The notes below the pieces were generated by a model. The model was not told the DNA's origin and searched no databases. It was given only the letters and a program-made list of their open reading frames with translations. From contig CM040433.1 of the NCBI GenBank assembly GCA_022702705.1, forward strand, positions 23,437,797-23,501,796: a DNA stretch of 64,000 bases, in the 5' to 3' direction. Below are positions 35,651 through 49,180 of this stretch, one piece after another (the first letter of the stretch is position 1; each line of letters starts with the position of its first letter). Both the position numbers and the translations under genes were made by a program. The DNA is from Papilionanthe hookeriana x Papilionanthe teres (lineage: Eukaryota; Streptophyta; Magnoliopsida; Asparagales; Orchidaceae).

Positions 35651-37247
35651 CTGAAATAATCAAGTAACTTCTAATGTTAGACCTTCTTATCCACTAGAAT
35701 TTATCATTAGAAGAGGTTGTTTATCAGATAGGAAATCAGTTGCATTACCAAGGAATGCAATTAGGAACAATGAAAATTAGTTGGGATATATAGCTTCTAC
35801 ACTTAGCAATCATCCTCAAGGGATGCTTCTTAACAATATCAGGGTGAATCTAAAAGAGAAGAGAAGTGAGCAAGTAAAGCAAGAGTAAAACTTGGATTCA
35901 TCGGGCTGACAAAGTTAAGCCAAACACTTTATGGGAGGCACCACATGATTATTCTTGTTTGTTTGTGTTTATGAATATGTGTGATTTTTAAGAAGAAGAT
36001 GATGATGAAGCAAATGACTTAGTGTGATAGTTTTTATGATATTTTTTATGTTTTGTTTTATGTATTGTGCTATTTGATGTTGTTATTTTTTCTTTTCATT
36101 TTTTTCTTAAACAATTTTAATTTGCCATTATTTTAATTTGAAATATTTATGGACAAATTTATTTCTGGTTAGTTTATATTTCTATGTTGAAACCTGCACT
36201 ATTTTTTAACTTACTTCTAGTTCAGTTTTTCTTCAAGCATGTGTAGTTTAGAATCACTTTCTATTGCATACTGTAATATCCTGTGGAAAACTTGTGAATG
36301 TTTTCGATAGTCTTATGTGGTAGCATATATGAGCTGTGATTTTTCTTCCTACTTGTATCTTTCAGTATTTATTTATATACATGTCAATAATCAAGTTTGG
36401 GGGGGGGGGGTAAATTTTTATAAAAACTAAATTTTATTTGTCCTCAATAGATTACATTAAGTTAATTTCATTGCAGAACAATTTGATAATTTTGATTTTG
36501 GGAATGAAATAGAAAACTTAGTTGAAATTTTAGTGAAAAATATTATGCTATAATTAAAGTATTTTATAGAGGACTACGGAAAAATGATTTTACTATTTAT
36601 AGTAGAAAACAAATTGTATTTTTTTGAAAAATTAAGGATTCTTATGCTTACACTTTTAAAAGGATTGAGACCATATTAAAACTTGTTCTCAAACTAATGC
36701 TACTTTTTTCTTGTAAACAATAGTAATAAGTTTTTAACTTTTGAAGGAGGATAGTGAAATTCAAAACTATTTAAGGTCTATGCAGCTATATTAATCCTCA
36801 CATAAAATTAAGGATTAAAATGATCCTGAAAAAAAGAAAAAAGTGTGTGGAGAAGCCTAATGAAAAATTGGTTTCACTTGAATCCTCCTAAAAAGAAAAA
36901 GACTTATAAATAATCCTAAACTTGTTTTTATTTCAGAAAGTATTAGTAAAACTTTTACAAATAGAGTTATTAAATTCTAACTTTATACTTTCTAGGGATC
37001 CTAGGTTTAACAAATTACAGTTATTTTTTGAACTAGATAGAAAATCAAGACTCCTAAGTTTAATACTAAAAATTCTTATATCCTAGTTTTTGTCTGATTC
37101 ACTAGAGTTTCTTCTAGGTTGTACAACGACATTCCTCGAGCAAAATTGTAATAAGATCTAAAGAAACCTAATACCTCAAATTAACATAACTGGTTTTCAA
37201 AGTTGAAGTGCTACTTAAGAAAAAGTAACATTTAAGTTTGGGGAATT
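35651..37247 (+). mobile_element. Gypsy element G2, 3' internal region and PPT
   Basis: Non-coding, with no trace of pol. A G12 run at 36399-36410 follows AATCAAGTTT and resembles an expanded polypurine tract. The PPT used by the LTR is AAGTTTGGGGA at 37234-37244, just before TGATATTTC. The 36480-37247 portion is shared with G1 (26391-27265). The internal region from PBS to PPT is only about 2.9 kb, so this is an internally deleted derivative. Confidence 0.65.
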
Positions 37248-38760
37248 TGATATTTCTTTGAACATACTAATATTCTAGTTTATTTTGCACATGTTTTTGA
37301 ATGAAACAACACGCTGATGGAAGGTATTTTTATTTTTATGATGCAGGTACAACAAGGTAGGAGCATTGGAACAAATTTGAATGAAAACAGAGTGAAACAA
37401 AAATAAATGGAGCAAAGGTGCTGATTGTGGTCTGGTGCCTAGGCACCCACTTTTGGGAGCCAAGGTGTTGCATGAAAACCTTGGCGCCGGGTTCTGGATG
37501 CTTAGGTTCCCAAGTTTTTCAAGCAGACTGAGAGCACGACACTTAGGCACCGCAAACTAGGCGCCTAGGTGTTGCAGTTCAGATGGTTACTTTTTGCTAG
37601 TAATTTTATGGAAGTTGATTGTTCAGACAGGGAGGTTGAAGATGATTTAAAACAATTTTAGCGGATTTTGGGAACTCTAGTTCGAGGGGGTTTAAACGGA
37701 GGCAATCATAGGAGATCAAAGTTCTGGAATTCTTTCAGGATAGTATGTAGGAGTGGGAACTCTTGTTCTAAAGAGATTAAAGAGGGGAATTTAAGAGAAT
37801 CTATAAGGGGTTTACAATAGCACATTGTGTAGCCCTGTGGAAAACATTGTTCGATGGAATTTGCTTCTCTATTCAAAGGGAAAAAACTAAGTATCGTGTG
37901 TACTTTTATTTCACTATTGTTGCAAACACATATTTGGTGAACTTGCTTGGATTGAATGAAGTTTTCTTTTGTGTTTATCATTTGTAGCTAGTAGATTTCT
38001 TATAATTTTCTCTTGTGATGGATAGGCTAGATTAGTAGGGTTGTGAATGCTTTGATATGACTTCTATTATCATGTGATGAGTATATCTATAAAATTAATT
38101 TACTTGTTGTACTAACCATATAACTTGTTAAAATTTGTTGTGATCCATTAGAACTTGACGAGCAGTGGAGAAACAACATAGAATACTCACATTGTGCAGT
38201 TGGCTATGAAAGATGAGTCATGAGGCAATGCAACTTAGAGAGATGCATATCAATATAATTTGAATTAGGAGTTTCACGGGTCACAGACGGAAACAATTAC
38301 CTAAATTGAATAATACTCATTTATGCACTTGATATAGGGTAAATGAGTCTTGTGCTCCTATTGTCACTGCCACATTACAATTCTTAGAATTAACACATAC
38401 AATCTAACTAGGAAATCACAAGAGAAAGGTATCTTTATCAATCTTGAATTTTACCTATTTAATTGATCTAGGTAAGTTTAACTTGGGAGTAGAAATATAA
38501 TTAAGAGTTGTTGTTAGAAAAATCATATTTAAGGATCTTCCAAACTAGGACCTGAAAGTAGAAGGCTAGAATTGACCCGTATGTTGTTGTTACTACAAAG
38601 CCTATTCCACGTTCCCTATGGGATCGACATTTTGGACTCAAGTAGAGATCTATATTACGAAAGTGATATGTGCACTTGCGTAGGAACACTGACACATATG
38701 TAGAGATTTTTAAGTTAAATTAAATTATCATTGAAGTGTTGGTAGCTGTGGGGGCTATTA
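37248..38760 (+). mobile_element. Right LTR of gypsy element G2
   Basis: Starts TGATATTTC after the PPT and runs about 1.5 kb. Its 3' two thirds match the left LTR (33346-34365). The LTR end is followed by AATTCTTTTGTTGTC, which resembles the start of the post-LTR/PBS stretch (AAGCTTTTCTGGCGTCGTTGCC). Transposase-like DNA of duplication unit 2 follows directly. Confidence 0.7.
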
Positions 38761-38769
38761 AATTCTTTT

Positions 38770-39330
38770 GTTGTCAGCTACGTGTTTGTACCTATAAGAG
38801 GCAGAAACATAGGTTGGCAGTTAATATCATGAAACACATTTAAGTGAAAAGATTAATATTTATACAATTAAAATTATTCTCAAACATTAATTTACCTCTA
38901 ACTATTTTTTATAATTTTTTTAATGAAACCTTCCAGTAGATGAAAAAAACTAGACAACACCCAAGATGACTTACGATCTTGGAGAGAAGCTACTGAAAGC
39001 AAAAAAGAAAGGAATTATAGGCACAAGCATACAATATTCATCACTCCTATAGCACATTCGATATATACTTATACTGCCTAGGAGGATTAGGATAGTACGC
39101 AAGCAGTCACATTTAGAGCTAATACTGAAACCCAATTTGCTACTAAACTTGCTGAGACAAATTTTAAACTGGAGACAAATAAAAAAATTAGATTCCTATG
39201 ATATTAGGCATACCTGAGATGGAAATAACCATTGGAGAAGAACATCAAGGAGGTGGAGGAAGACAAGAGGACAGAAGAGAATTAGTACTAATTTTATTTA
39301 TTCTTATTTTATGAGGCATTCAATCATGTT
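38770..39330 (+). pseudogene. CACTA Transposase_24 tail (unit 2, truncated)
   Basis: Counterpart of 9586-10170, starting inside the gene directly after the gypsy LTR. It keeps FRANTETQFATKLAETNFKLE and PEMEITIGEEHQGG in frame pieces. The 5' exons present in unit 1 (8830-9585) are missing, which marks this as the duplication junction. Confidence 0.6.
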
Positions 39331-39589
39331 ATTCTTATGTATATATACTTTAATGCTTTGGCTCTGTCTATTATTATCATTTTCATGTTTAATTTTGGTC
39401 TTTATTCAAATAGTTTTAGTTTGGTAACTACAATAATTTGTAAATTAGATTGTGCGATATATTATTGAATTTGTATATGTATTCTAATTGTAGGAGTACA
39501 AATTGTAATGTAAATGAAGGCTATTTATCTACAGTTTTCTGATGGCATTCTAAAGAACAAATGACGAATGATCATTTTAACTTTTTATG

Positions 39590-40490
39590 AATTGACATCT
39601 GCAAACCATTAGCTACTTGATCAATGAAAAATAGATGGTCATGCAATGGGCTATCAAAAAACCGACGGCCTAAATTCATTCGATTATGAAAATTATGAAT
39701 TTAGTCGAGTGAAAACAATGCATTTTTTTTTCTTTTGGCATGAGCTGACAGCTTTTGACCATCAATTATTTAACCAACAGCTAACCAACAGTTGTTTTTG
39801 CAACATAAATTGATGGCCTTGAGCAGTCGATCATGTAATCGATGGATAATTAACCGCTAATTGATAATTATGCTTTTAACATACGCTCTTGGGTAATGGT
39901 CGTCAATATTCCATCGAGTGATAAAATTTGTCAAAAATGATGAATAAGCTAAAAAGTTAGGTTCTTTCAACCATTGAAAATAGATAGGTTATTATTAGTT
40001 GGGTTTTTTTTATTTTTATTGATGGCTTTTAATTGTCAGAAATGGCCTGAATTCCTAATGTTTATTAAATTCTAGATCTAATTTAATTCTTAAAATCAAT
40101 ATACAATGTGGTATTTTGTTAAGTTTATTTTTTTTAATACTTTTATGTAAGCAATGAAATTGTTACCAAATGAGAATGAAAAATATAAAATGTTTTATTG
40201 GAAACTTCAGTTATATTTAGAGTTCATTGAAGATTAAAACATTATATAATTTCAAAAATTAATGTTGAAAAAATTTCATATTGTTGGGAAAATTATATAG
40301 TCTCATTACCTCCTTGACAATAACAATATAATAGAGTATGAGATATTTAAATTATTGCATGGTGGATAATGTGAGGAACTTTGGAGAAAACCATAAATTA
40401 ATTTTATCAACTTCCCTAGGTATTCTATGAAATCTTAACATAATGTTCTTGAATAAGTTTTCTTAAGATTAGTATGGCACATATAAAGCA
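39590..40490. mobile_element. CACTA subterminal repeat region (longer in unit 2)
   Basis: Words such as AACCGACGGCC, GATGGCC, CCATCAATT and AACCGCTAATTGA recur on both strands, as in CACTA subterminal arrays. From 39712 to 40490 there is no counterpart in unit 1. The sequence looks ancestral rather than inserted: it continues the subterminal array, has no terminal repeats of its own and shows no target duplication. Confidence 0.5.
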
Positions 40491-40499
40491 ATTTACCTT

Positions 40500-43060
40500 C
40501 AGCACGTTGTTTGGTTTCTTTATCCACCTAACAAGTTTAACACCAAATAAAATTTCTAAATAAATCTCCTTTGATAGAGGACAAACAAAATCTAATCTCA
40601 ACTAAATTAAGTATCTTTCTCCTTCTTAGATGTCTATTAATACCTTCTGAATGCACCATTATAACTAAGAATACTTTAATGCATTTTGTAAGCATGTATA
40701 GTTATTGTTTTATACATATACATGTATCCATCAATTATTGTAAAGTTTCTTAATAAAATCAATTCCCCAATTTTATGCTCATAACATAATATGTGGGTCA
40801 AAGCATTTAAATTAAATAACCCTAAACCTCTTAAAGACATAAACCTACATCTACAAATAGTTGACGGCTAGTGCCACTCTAAATAAAGCAATTACTTATT
40901 TATTCTCTAGCCAAGGCTTCTATTCAAGAAAACGTTATTGTAGCGCAGAAACTCATTATGTTTGGCATACTAATTATGACATTACTTTTTTGGAAATTCA
41001 TAAATATAAGGCCTTAATAATTTGTGCTAAGTAAGAACTCTTTATCTTGTAGATAGTGTCTCCACTGTTTGAGTCACTAAATCATTTATTGAATTTTTTG
41101 AAATAGTCCTAATATATTTTTCCTAGCAATATTAAAATCCTCACTACAGTAAGATAGAATATAGTATTTAATCCCCCAATCAAACTTTTGAGGCTTTACA
41201 TGCTAACTCATCAGACAATCTTAAGAAATAGGTAGTGGCTAAGTTTTATTAAAAGCACCATCACCACTAGTGGTTATCTAAAAATGCTTTCATTAAGAAA
41301 TCAATGAGAAAAATAACTATAATGCTAAAGAGTCTAATAAGCTTCTTATAATTGTAGCCAAACCTTAAAATCATTCATACATCAATGAATGATTTCAAAA
41401 CAGGATAATCTATAATTTTTTAAATTAGTGGGATCAAGTTGGAGTTTAGAAGTGATACTAATAAAATATAAGATGTGAATTTATTTCTTAAGTGAGATAT
41501 TTTTCCAAAATTATGTACAACTTTTTCTTTCCTAAGATTTTCTAAAACTAATAGAAGACGATGGGGATGTCAGTCCCTATGAGGATTGAATATAAGGAGG
41601 TTATCAAAGAAAAACACAAGAAATGATCCAATGAGAGTCTTTGATATCATAGTTATGACTTTTATATATTTGCTTAGATCATTAGATAAACTAAATGATA
41701 TCACAATCCATTCAAATAGTCTATCAAGTAGTTCAAATGTTCTTTTTCCTTCACATTCTATCCAAGTTATATTCTAGAGTAAACACTCTTTAAATCAATT
41801 TTTGTGAAATAATTGTCACTATTAAAACAGTCTAAGATATCATTAGGTTTATGTAGGATAAACTTACATTTAATAGTAATCTAATTGTTACTATCAACAC
41901 ACATCCTATATGTAACTTCCACCTTAGATGTCAATAAATTTGTTACAATAAAAGAGTAAAGGTTTTCTCAAATTAAAGCCTTTCTTAATAACTCCTTAAC
42001 AAGCTTTTTTAGCTTAACATGTTCAAATCTATTTCTTGTATAATGTGAATAATTTGGTAAGTATAAACATGACTTAGAATCTCCACCAAGTTATATATCC
42101 CTCAGTGATGGAAGTCATTTCCTAAATCCTTTAAGCACAATTTGAATTCTCATCCAAAAAAGATAACACCTCTATAAGAATTAGATACTTATTAGAATCA
42201 AGTGTGCAATCCCTTAAATGATTTACCTGGAGGGTAAATGTGTCATGGACACTCTAAAAAAATTTAAAAATCTAAGAATTTCAATGGACATTGGTTATTG
42301 TGATGTCATAACTCTTTAACAGTAAGTATACCAATCATAACTATTTAATTTTACACAAGTTTTTTATTGATGTTTAAATTGTAGGTGAGATGCACTTTTG
42401 TATTGGAGTTGGAATGACTTTATCAGTTAGCTACAAGGTAAAATTCTATAACACTTTCCTTCAGTTTGAACATATATGTGTTTGTTATAATGAACTATAG
42501 GTATATCAAACATCAAAGTTCTACCCAAAGATATATTGATTATATTAATAAGAGGCACACCATTCAATACATGGTTTTCATAACATTTCATCTTGATTGG
42601 CACCATATTTTTAGTAGTGACTAGAAGTGATATATGACACCTAAAACTTACAAGAACTGAATTTGGATGAGGATAATTCTAATTTACCTCTCATTAGTGC
42701 TTAGGTGGACACATCATTCAAGAAATTTCTACCATTAATTGAAAACTTAAGCTTTATTACAAATTGAAGATATTATTTCTTCTCTAATTTTCATATTCAT
42801 TCATCTGGATAGCTTCTCATAGTTATTGTTAAAATAGATGCTTAGTCATAATTCTCAAATCAATATCTAAAAGTGATTTGTCATTAATTATCATTTTTAT
42901 ATCCTCATTCACTTGAAAATTATCCTCTTTTAAAAATAAAATTTGGGCTCTGAAATAGTATTACATATATCATTTCTTGTGTCAACTAAAATAATTGATA
43001 TTATTATTATTATTTGATGTACATTCAATTGTAACTTTAGTGCTAAGAAAACTACCATCA
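40500..43060 (-). pseudogene. Ty3/gypsy pol remnant (unit 2)
   Basis: Counterpart of 10600-13100 with the same domain order. The protease end PIKMKCYENHVLNGVPL lies at about 42590-42540 and the RT fingers follow around 42000. It is broken by stops and frameshifts, many shared with unit 1, so the pol was dead before the duplication. Confidence 0.7.
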
Positions 43061-43639
43061 CATGCAGGATTATGATTAAAACTTTACCCTTGCTTGGAAT
43101 GTGAGCTAGATATTGCTCAAGTCATGGAGCGTAATGAGATTTTTTTTTGTAACACAAGATCATTAGGCATGTCTTCAGAGCTCATTGATTCAAATTCTAT
43201 CTACGACGTCGATTGCACGGGCATCGTTTTTTCTTTTCTGCTTGGCCCATCCCAGCCAGTGTACGCACCTACGGATTTCTGTAGGTAATATTTTCCCATA
43301 GTACATAGCTTAAACTCAACACATATTTATATTATATATGCTCTCAACATAATTAGAAAGTTAGAAGCTACCTGGTTTTAGCCATTTTACAGAATCGCTT
43401 ATTAAACATTACTATGTAGTAGTATTTGTATTTCTAAACTATAACACTTCTTGTAGAATTATATCCGACATAAAAGAAATAAATAGAGGGCTAAAGTGTT
43501 AGTTTGAGATATCCAATCATTTACATCTTTTAGCAGACTAGTGAAATCATAATCTCTCTTTTAGCCCGTCTTTCACTTTTCTCATAAGCTCTATCTAACA
43601 TATTATTACGGTTTGCCATCATCCATTAAAAATATGAAT

Positions 43640-43769
<130 letters not shown>

Positions 43770-43919
43770 TACTTCAGTATATCATTATTCTACTTTATAA
43801 TTTATATTTTATATTTTCTCTCCTTATAAGAAATATATTATAAATATGCAGGTCATTCAAATTGTCTCATGGCCAGTGAATAAATAAACTCAAAAATTAA
43901 TATATCTTGCACAAAAATG

Positions 43920-44385
43920 GGTAAAAAAGTTGGAAGACAGCACCTTGAACCTTTTCCTCAGCGAGTATCATTTGGCTTTTAATGGGCAAATAATTTTGAG
44001 AACCTTCGTTTTTCTCAAGTACAAGTCCTTCCGCCCTCATGCTAGCCATCGACAGCCACAACTTAGAGACCCCAAACTCTTCATTAAGCTCAGTTCAGAG
44101 CTGTAAAACATAGCCAGACCTAAGCCAAAAATATAGCAAGGCCATATCAAGCTCAGGGAAGGCCCACTGCTTCATCAAAGTATCAGTTCGATTCTTAAAA
44201 TTGCATGACCTTCTTCCCATTCAGGCATTTTAACGAACACCGACCAGCAACCACTATTTCCAGGTGAAACCAAAAACAACAAGGATTGGCTTTTCAATTG
44301 TTTCGCCACCAGAAGTGCTCATTCGATAGACTCACTGCAGCTAGCACAATCTCCACATTCTTCATGCTGAATACATTTCTTAAAC
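43920..44385 (-). other. Unrecognised gene-like segment (unit 2)
   Basis: Counterpart of 13900-14370. The minus-strand frames MSTSGGETIEKPILV and TELNEEFGVSKLWL ... KSQMILAEEK persist. Relative to unit 1 it lacks 30 bp in the first frame and has a 14-bp insertion near 44169-44182. No domain is recognised. Confidence 0.3.
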
Positions 44386-44894
44386 GTGGAAGAAGCAGAT
44401 GTTAAACAACAAATGTTTTGTATTGATAACATGCATGCAGATTTTTTATAACTCTCACTTAAATTGATAACTAATGTTCTAAATAATTACCACAATCTCC
44501 ACATTCTTCATACTGATTCGTTTGGAAGAGAAAAAAGCCATATATTCACGTTTTTAATGTCCCTTGCTAGGCTAAAAACATTGTTCTGGCTGTGTTGAAA
44601 ATGTATTGTTTGTTTACGTCCGCCATTTTACGTCCCCCGTTTTTTATCGTTCAAAATCACCTGTCAATTATCAGAATAAATTAAATAATTTCAGCTAGGA
44701 AGGCAAAGAAATCTGCGAAATCAATCTGAACTAATGAAAAGTCATAATTTTCGAATTTTGCGTGCCCAGCTCAACTGGAATCGTCTTAATTATATTATAG
44801 TAGAACTACTTGTTGCTCTTTTAGGAGAAAAGCAACAAGCCAAGCAGAAAGTACCAAAATAATTTGCCCACAAGTGGATGAAATGCGAGGCCAG

Positions 44895-44895
<1 letters not shown>

Positions 44896-44962
<67 letters not shown>
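44896..44962. repeat. AT microsatellite
   Basis: (AT)n of about 65 bp in the same site as the compound AT/GTAT repeat of unit 1. Confidence 0.95.
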
Positions 44963-44966
<4 letters not shown>

Positions 44967-45572
44967 CCTCCTAAAAAGGAAGAATGGAACCAGAGAAGAG
45001 TTATAGAAATCTACATTTTGGCATTTGTATGGGATGCTGATTTTGATTGTATAGTTTTATATGTCTGAATTATTGACTTGATCTAATAAATCTTTTCAAC
45101 AATATTAAGTTTGGTTCATCACTGGAGTAGAAATTGCTTTTAAAGGAAGAGATGGTAAGATGTATCTTTGTCAAGGGATCTAGCGCTCAGTTAAGAACTT
45201 AACCAAATTTGGTTCCTACAATAATTATTGAGAACTAATGCTTCTCATTTTGGGAGAGGTCTGAACCCATTGTGTATAAAAATGCTTCAAAGCTTCATGC
45301 AGAATGTCATGATTCACCCCAAATAATCCCACCATTGATTCAACCACGCTGACGTTCTATATCAAAAACTTGTTTAGTAACAATGATGACCTATGAATGC
45401 TTTCATAAATGATTTATAGAAAATAATATTTCATCATAACTTGGACGTAACTATACACTTTAGATTTGTAGTTAAATAGATTAGCACTTCTTGGAATGGG
45501 TTTAATCCCATTTAGTGTATGGAACTGTATGAGTTGTAACATCTTTGGTATGTTTAAAAGTGACGCATTTTG

Positions 45573-46318
45573 TCAAGAATAAAATTTTCTCATAAGTTTC
45601 ACTGGTGAAAGAACCTTCTTGAGGAAAAGGGTTATTACCCAATGCAAATATCCTTTGTAGAGAACCTTTGGATTTTTTTTTTTTTTTTTAATACTATCAA
45701 TGATAGATTGTTTAATATGTTGAAGCTGAAGCTTTCTCATATAAATATTCTCACAGGTCAATTGGACTTCGAGCTATTGTTAAATTTATGACATGATATA
45801 CTTTTCCCCCATGAAAGAAGGCATCACCTCTAATGTTAGGAATAGAGGAAGGCATTTTGTACCGAAGGGGGTGATCCACTCCTGAAGATCTCTGCAAGAA
45901 TTTATGCATTAAAAAATCAGGCAAATAATTTGAACTTCTTTTAATATATTCAATGTCAAAGTCAATATTTTTTTGTAAAATAAATTTTGAAGATGATAAC
46001 ATTTCTTTTTCAATAGTGGAATACAACTCTTCAGTAGGATTCCACTTTCGAGAAGTAAAAGGGATTAATTCTTTCTTTTTGAATGAATTAAGTTGTTTTA
46101 GGGTGCCACCATATCCTAAATTAGAAGCATGGATTTTGACTATTTTAAGAAAACTAGGATTAGCAATAGTTAAACATGGGATATTTTTAACCCTTTGTTT
46201 AATTATTCTTACCGCCGGGGTATGGATAATAGTCTATAACGGTGAATTTTTCTTTAATCAATCAAATAACAAAGCAGCAACAAGTGAAGTGCTAAATAAA
46301 AAGTTGCTACATGGTTGA
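45573..46318 (-). pseudogene. RNase H / polyprotein remnant (unit 2)
   Basis: Counterpart of 15610-16380. The stretch 46026-45751 is an uninterrupted 91-codon minus-strand frame, including STIEKEMLSSSKF and DFDIEYIKRSSNYLPDFL. The same internal deletion seen in unit 1 joins the two motifs. The plus-strand 121-codon frame at 45953-46318 is antisense. It is dead; of caulimovirid-like or LTR-element origin. Confidence 0.55.
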
Positions 46319-47164
46319 GAGCCTCAAGTAAACATTATTTCTAGTTTTTATAAAAAAAATGATGAAAAATCGAGCTTTTACATACATAGCAACTTTCATA
46401 TTTACCTATCTCATACTTAAACTCTCATAATTACAAATATCATATGAAAAGTAGGACTCATTATCACCTCTTAATAGTTAAATCCATTTATTTATTCATA
46501 GGTAAAGTGCTATGTGTGTAAAAATGAAAGTTTAGGTGTGAGATAGTTAAATCCATAAGAATTGGGTGCTATTTATCTAATTTTCCAAAAAACTCAATAC
46601 ATCAGTTAATGGGAATAGTAGATGCATTGGACACATTATATCAAAAAAAAATCTAATTTAGTCTGCAATAACATAATTTTTGGGACTGAAATGAAAAACC
46701 CAGCTTGCAGAATTATCAATTTAAAAATTTATAAATGTAATACATGAAATTTGTGTGTTTGTACGATTTATATCTAAATGTGTAAATCAATATTATGATG
46801 CATATGGATTTTCATAGCTTGGGATCATGGATGTATATCATATTTTTCCAGAAAGAAAAACACACATTAACGAATCCTTGAATGATGATGAGGAATTTGT
46901 GTAGGTGGCATCGTAGTTGGTCATTTAACTTTCAAAAAGCAAGTTCTGATGATCCTTTGCAAAACACAAGAATCATGCATACCTAACACCTGAAGAAGTG
47001 AAGCTGGATCTATATTATACAACATTTAAACCAAACTATTGGTACTGGACTTCACATGGTGAGTTTAAACCAGATGTTCAATACGATCTCCTATAACAGA
47101 ACATGATTCTAGAGTGTATGAGGAAATGATTGGTGATGCTTGCATGGCTCATTTATTTGGGAAT
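46319..47164. other. Spacer (unit 2); no gene seen
   Basis: Counterpart of 16381-17244 with about 96% identity by eye; nothing is recognised. Confidence 0.4.
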
Positions 47165-49180
47165 TTTCGGCCGCCAAATTGAAAGTGATTGATTTTTAAA
47201 ATATAATTTAGATTTAATTTAAAATAGTAGGGTATATGTCTTTTTGAAAATAATAATATTTTAATTTTAAAAATTAAGATAAGATACCAGACATTCAATA
47301 GTTTGGATTAAACAAGCACAACACCACAAGTAATGCATCTGTTCTGAAGGTTGGACATATCACTTGAATAATGAAGCTCGATTAAATAAACTAAAGAATC
47401 TATGATATCTGTTCAGTCTGCGAAACTATTTTTTTTATAAGCCGACAAGTTCTCCTATTTAATAGAAAAGATTAAATAGGGTTTATATTACCTATACTCT
47501 AAAGTTCCCTATAGAGGCAAGCCCTTGTAGTAATTACATCCAAAATGACCGAAGCCACACAAGAAAAACTCTTGAAAAAGATCAGTGGTTTTGCTCTCAA
47601 GAATTCCAAAGTTTAAAGTTTTCAAGGATGGACTTGAAAAATATAAAATGGGATTGGTGCTAATAGGAACAATTGTTTTCAAGATTCTAAAGGAACAAAG
47701 AAGTAGGGGATGTCATGGGCATTTAGGGGAAACTCAAATAACCTCCTAACTATCTTATTGTGTAGCTTTATTTTTTATGAGAAGAATATTTAATGTTTCA
47801 TTCTACCAATTTTTTTATCTAGGGCTTACATCTGCATGATATCGATCACTCAGATAATCTGAAAGATAGGATGATTTATGTCATAACGAATGACAACCTC
47901 GAAAATCTAAGACGATTTAGAGCTTATATTCCACGGGTGCAAAGGCCTAAAGAGATAAAATGAGGATTTTTATGGCACTAGGAAAAGTACCTCGAAATTC
48001 TATGGCTTGTTGCTTATTTCTAAGGAAGATTTGCTATTGCAGATCATTGCTTCTTCGTCGTGCTGTCGATAGCGTATGCTTCGAGCTCGTCGCAGCAGGT
48101 TTTAGTTTTAGAAATGTCAAATAGCAGAGATGAGAAAAGTGTCGTATTCTAGAGATCAAGTTTTGTTTTTTTATCATTAGGTGTCTTAATTAAGGAGGAG
48201 TTTAAGTTGATTATAGTGACACTGGTTAGTTTCCCATGGTTCCCCGTTCCGGCACCACTGTTTTCTCCGGATTCACTTAGTCTAGATGAATTTACTAAAC
48301 TCAAATGAATGAGTTCCATAAGTTCATCCAAACCATGGGAAATCATGTTAGCAACTGTAGGTTACCGCCTCCGAAGAATTCATGATCATCCGATAGAGAT
48401 TTTTTAATTTAATTGCAAATGTTTTTTTTTTTTTTTGTGATTAAATTTTAAGTTGTCTTATATTTTGATTGTTGTGAATTTTTTTTTTTTTTTTGTTTTT
48501 TTTTATGGCTATCCTAGGAGTTTTAGTTTTGAAATACAAGTTTGTTTTTATTGTTTTAACAGTTAAAACAAGTATGACATAGAAGATGTTGTATAACATT
48601 TAAATAAAGCAGTATAAATTGTAATAAATATAAATGCATACTTGAAAGTCTTCGAGTACATCCGCTAAAGTGTTAGCATTCAAAGCAAGTATAAAAGCAA
48701 TTAAAATTTCAATGGGTTAAATTCAGCGAGGGAACCTATTTCATAACTTGGTGGGTCTCTAAAGGAGGTTAAGGATGATTTTCTTGAGCATAGAATAATG
48801 AAAATTGCCATCCAATTAAGGAAATGTTCGGGTCATAACCTTGAACATCTTTTCAAAACTTTTGGGATCATTTCGAGCTCATTTAGTTTCATTGTTTAGT
48901 TCAATTAACCACCCATGTGTTAAGGTTTATTAATGAATGGCTTAATTCTTGCTCAGTGAACTTAGATGTTTTGATCATCCCTTGAATGGGGTAACATTCA
49001 TTTGGAATTTTATTTATGAGTAATGTAAGTGGAAACCTTTAAGGGCAAATTGAATTATTAGGGACCTTAGCAAATCTGATTATGGTTGGGCTAGTGATGT
49101 TTCCAAAAGTATTTGTGAATGATTGGATTTTCTTTTCTAAACCTTATTAATCATATTTAGGATTAAACTTGATTCGCTAC
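47165..49180. repeat. Repeat X, copy B, first part
   Basis: Matches 17245-19262 at about 96-97%. It is cut at 49180 by the LTR element and resumes at 57227. Confidence 0.7.
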
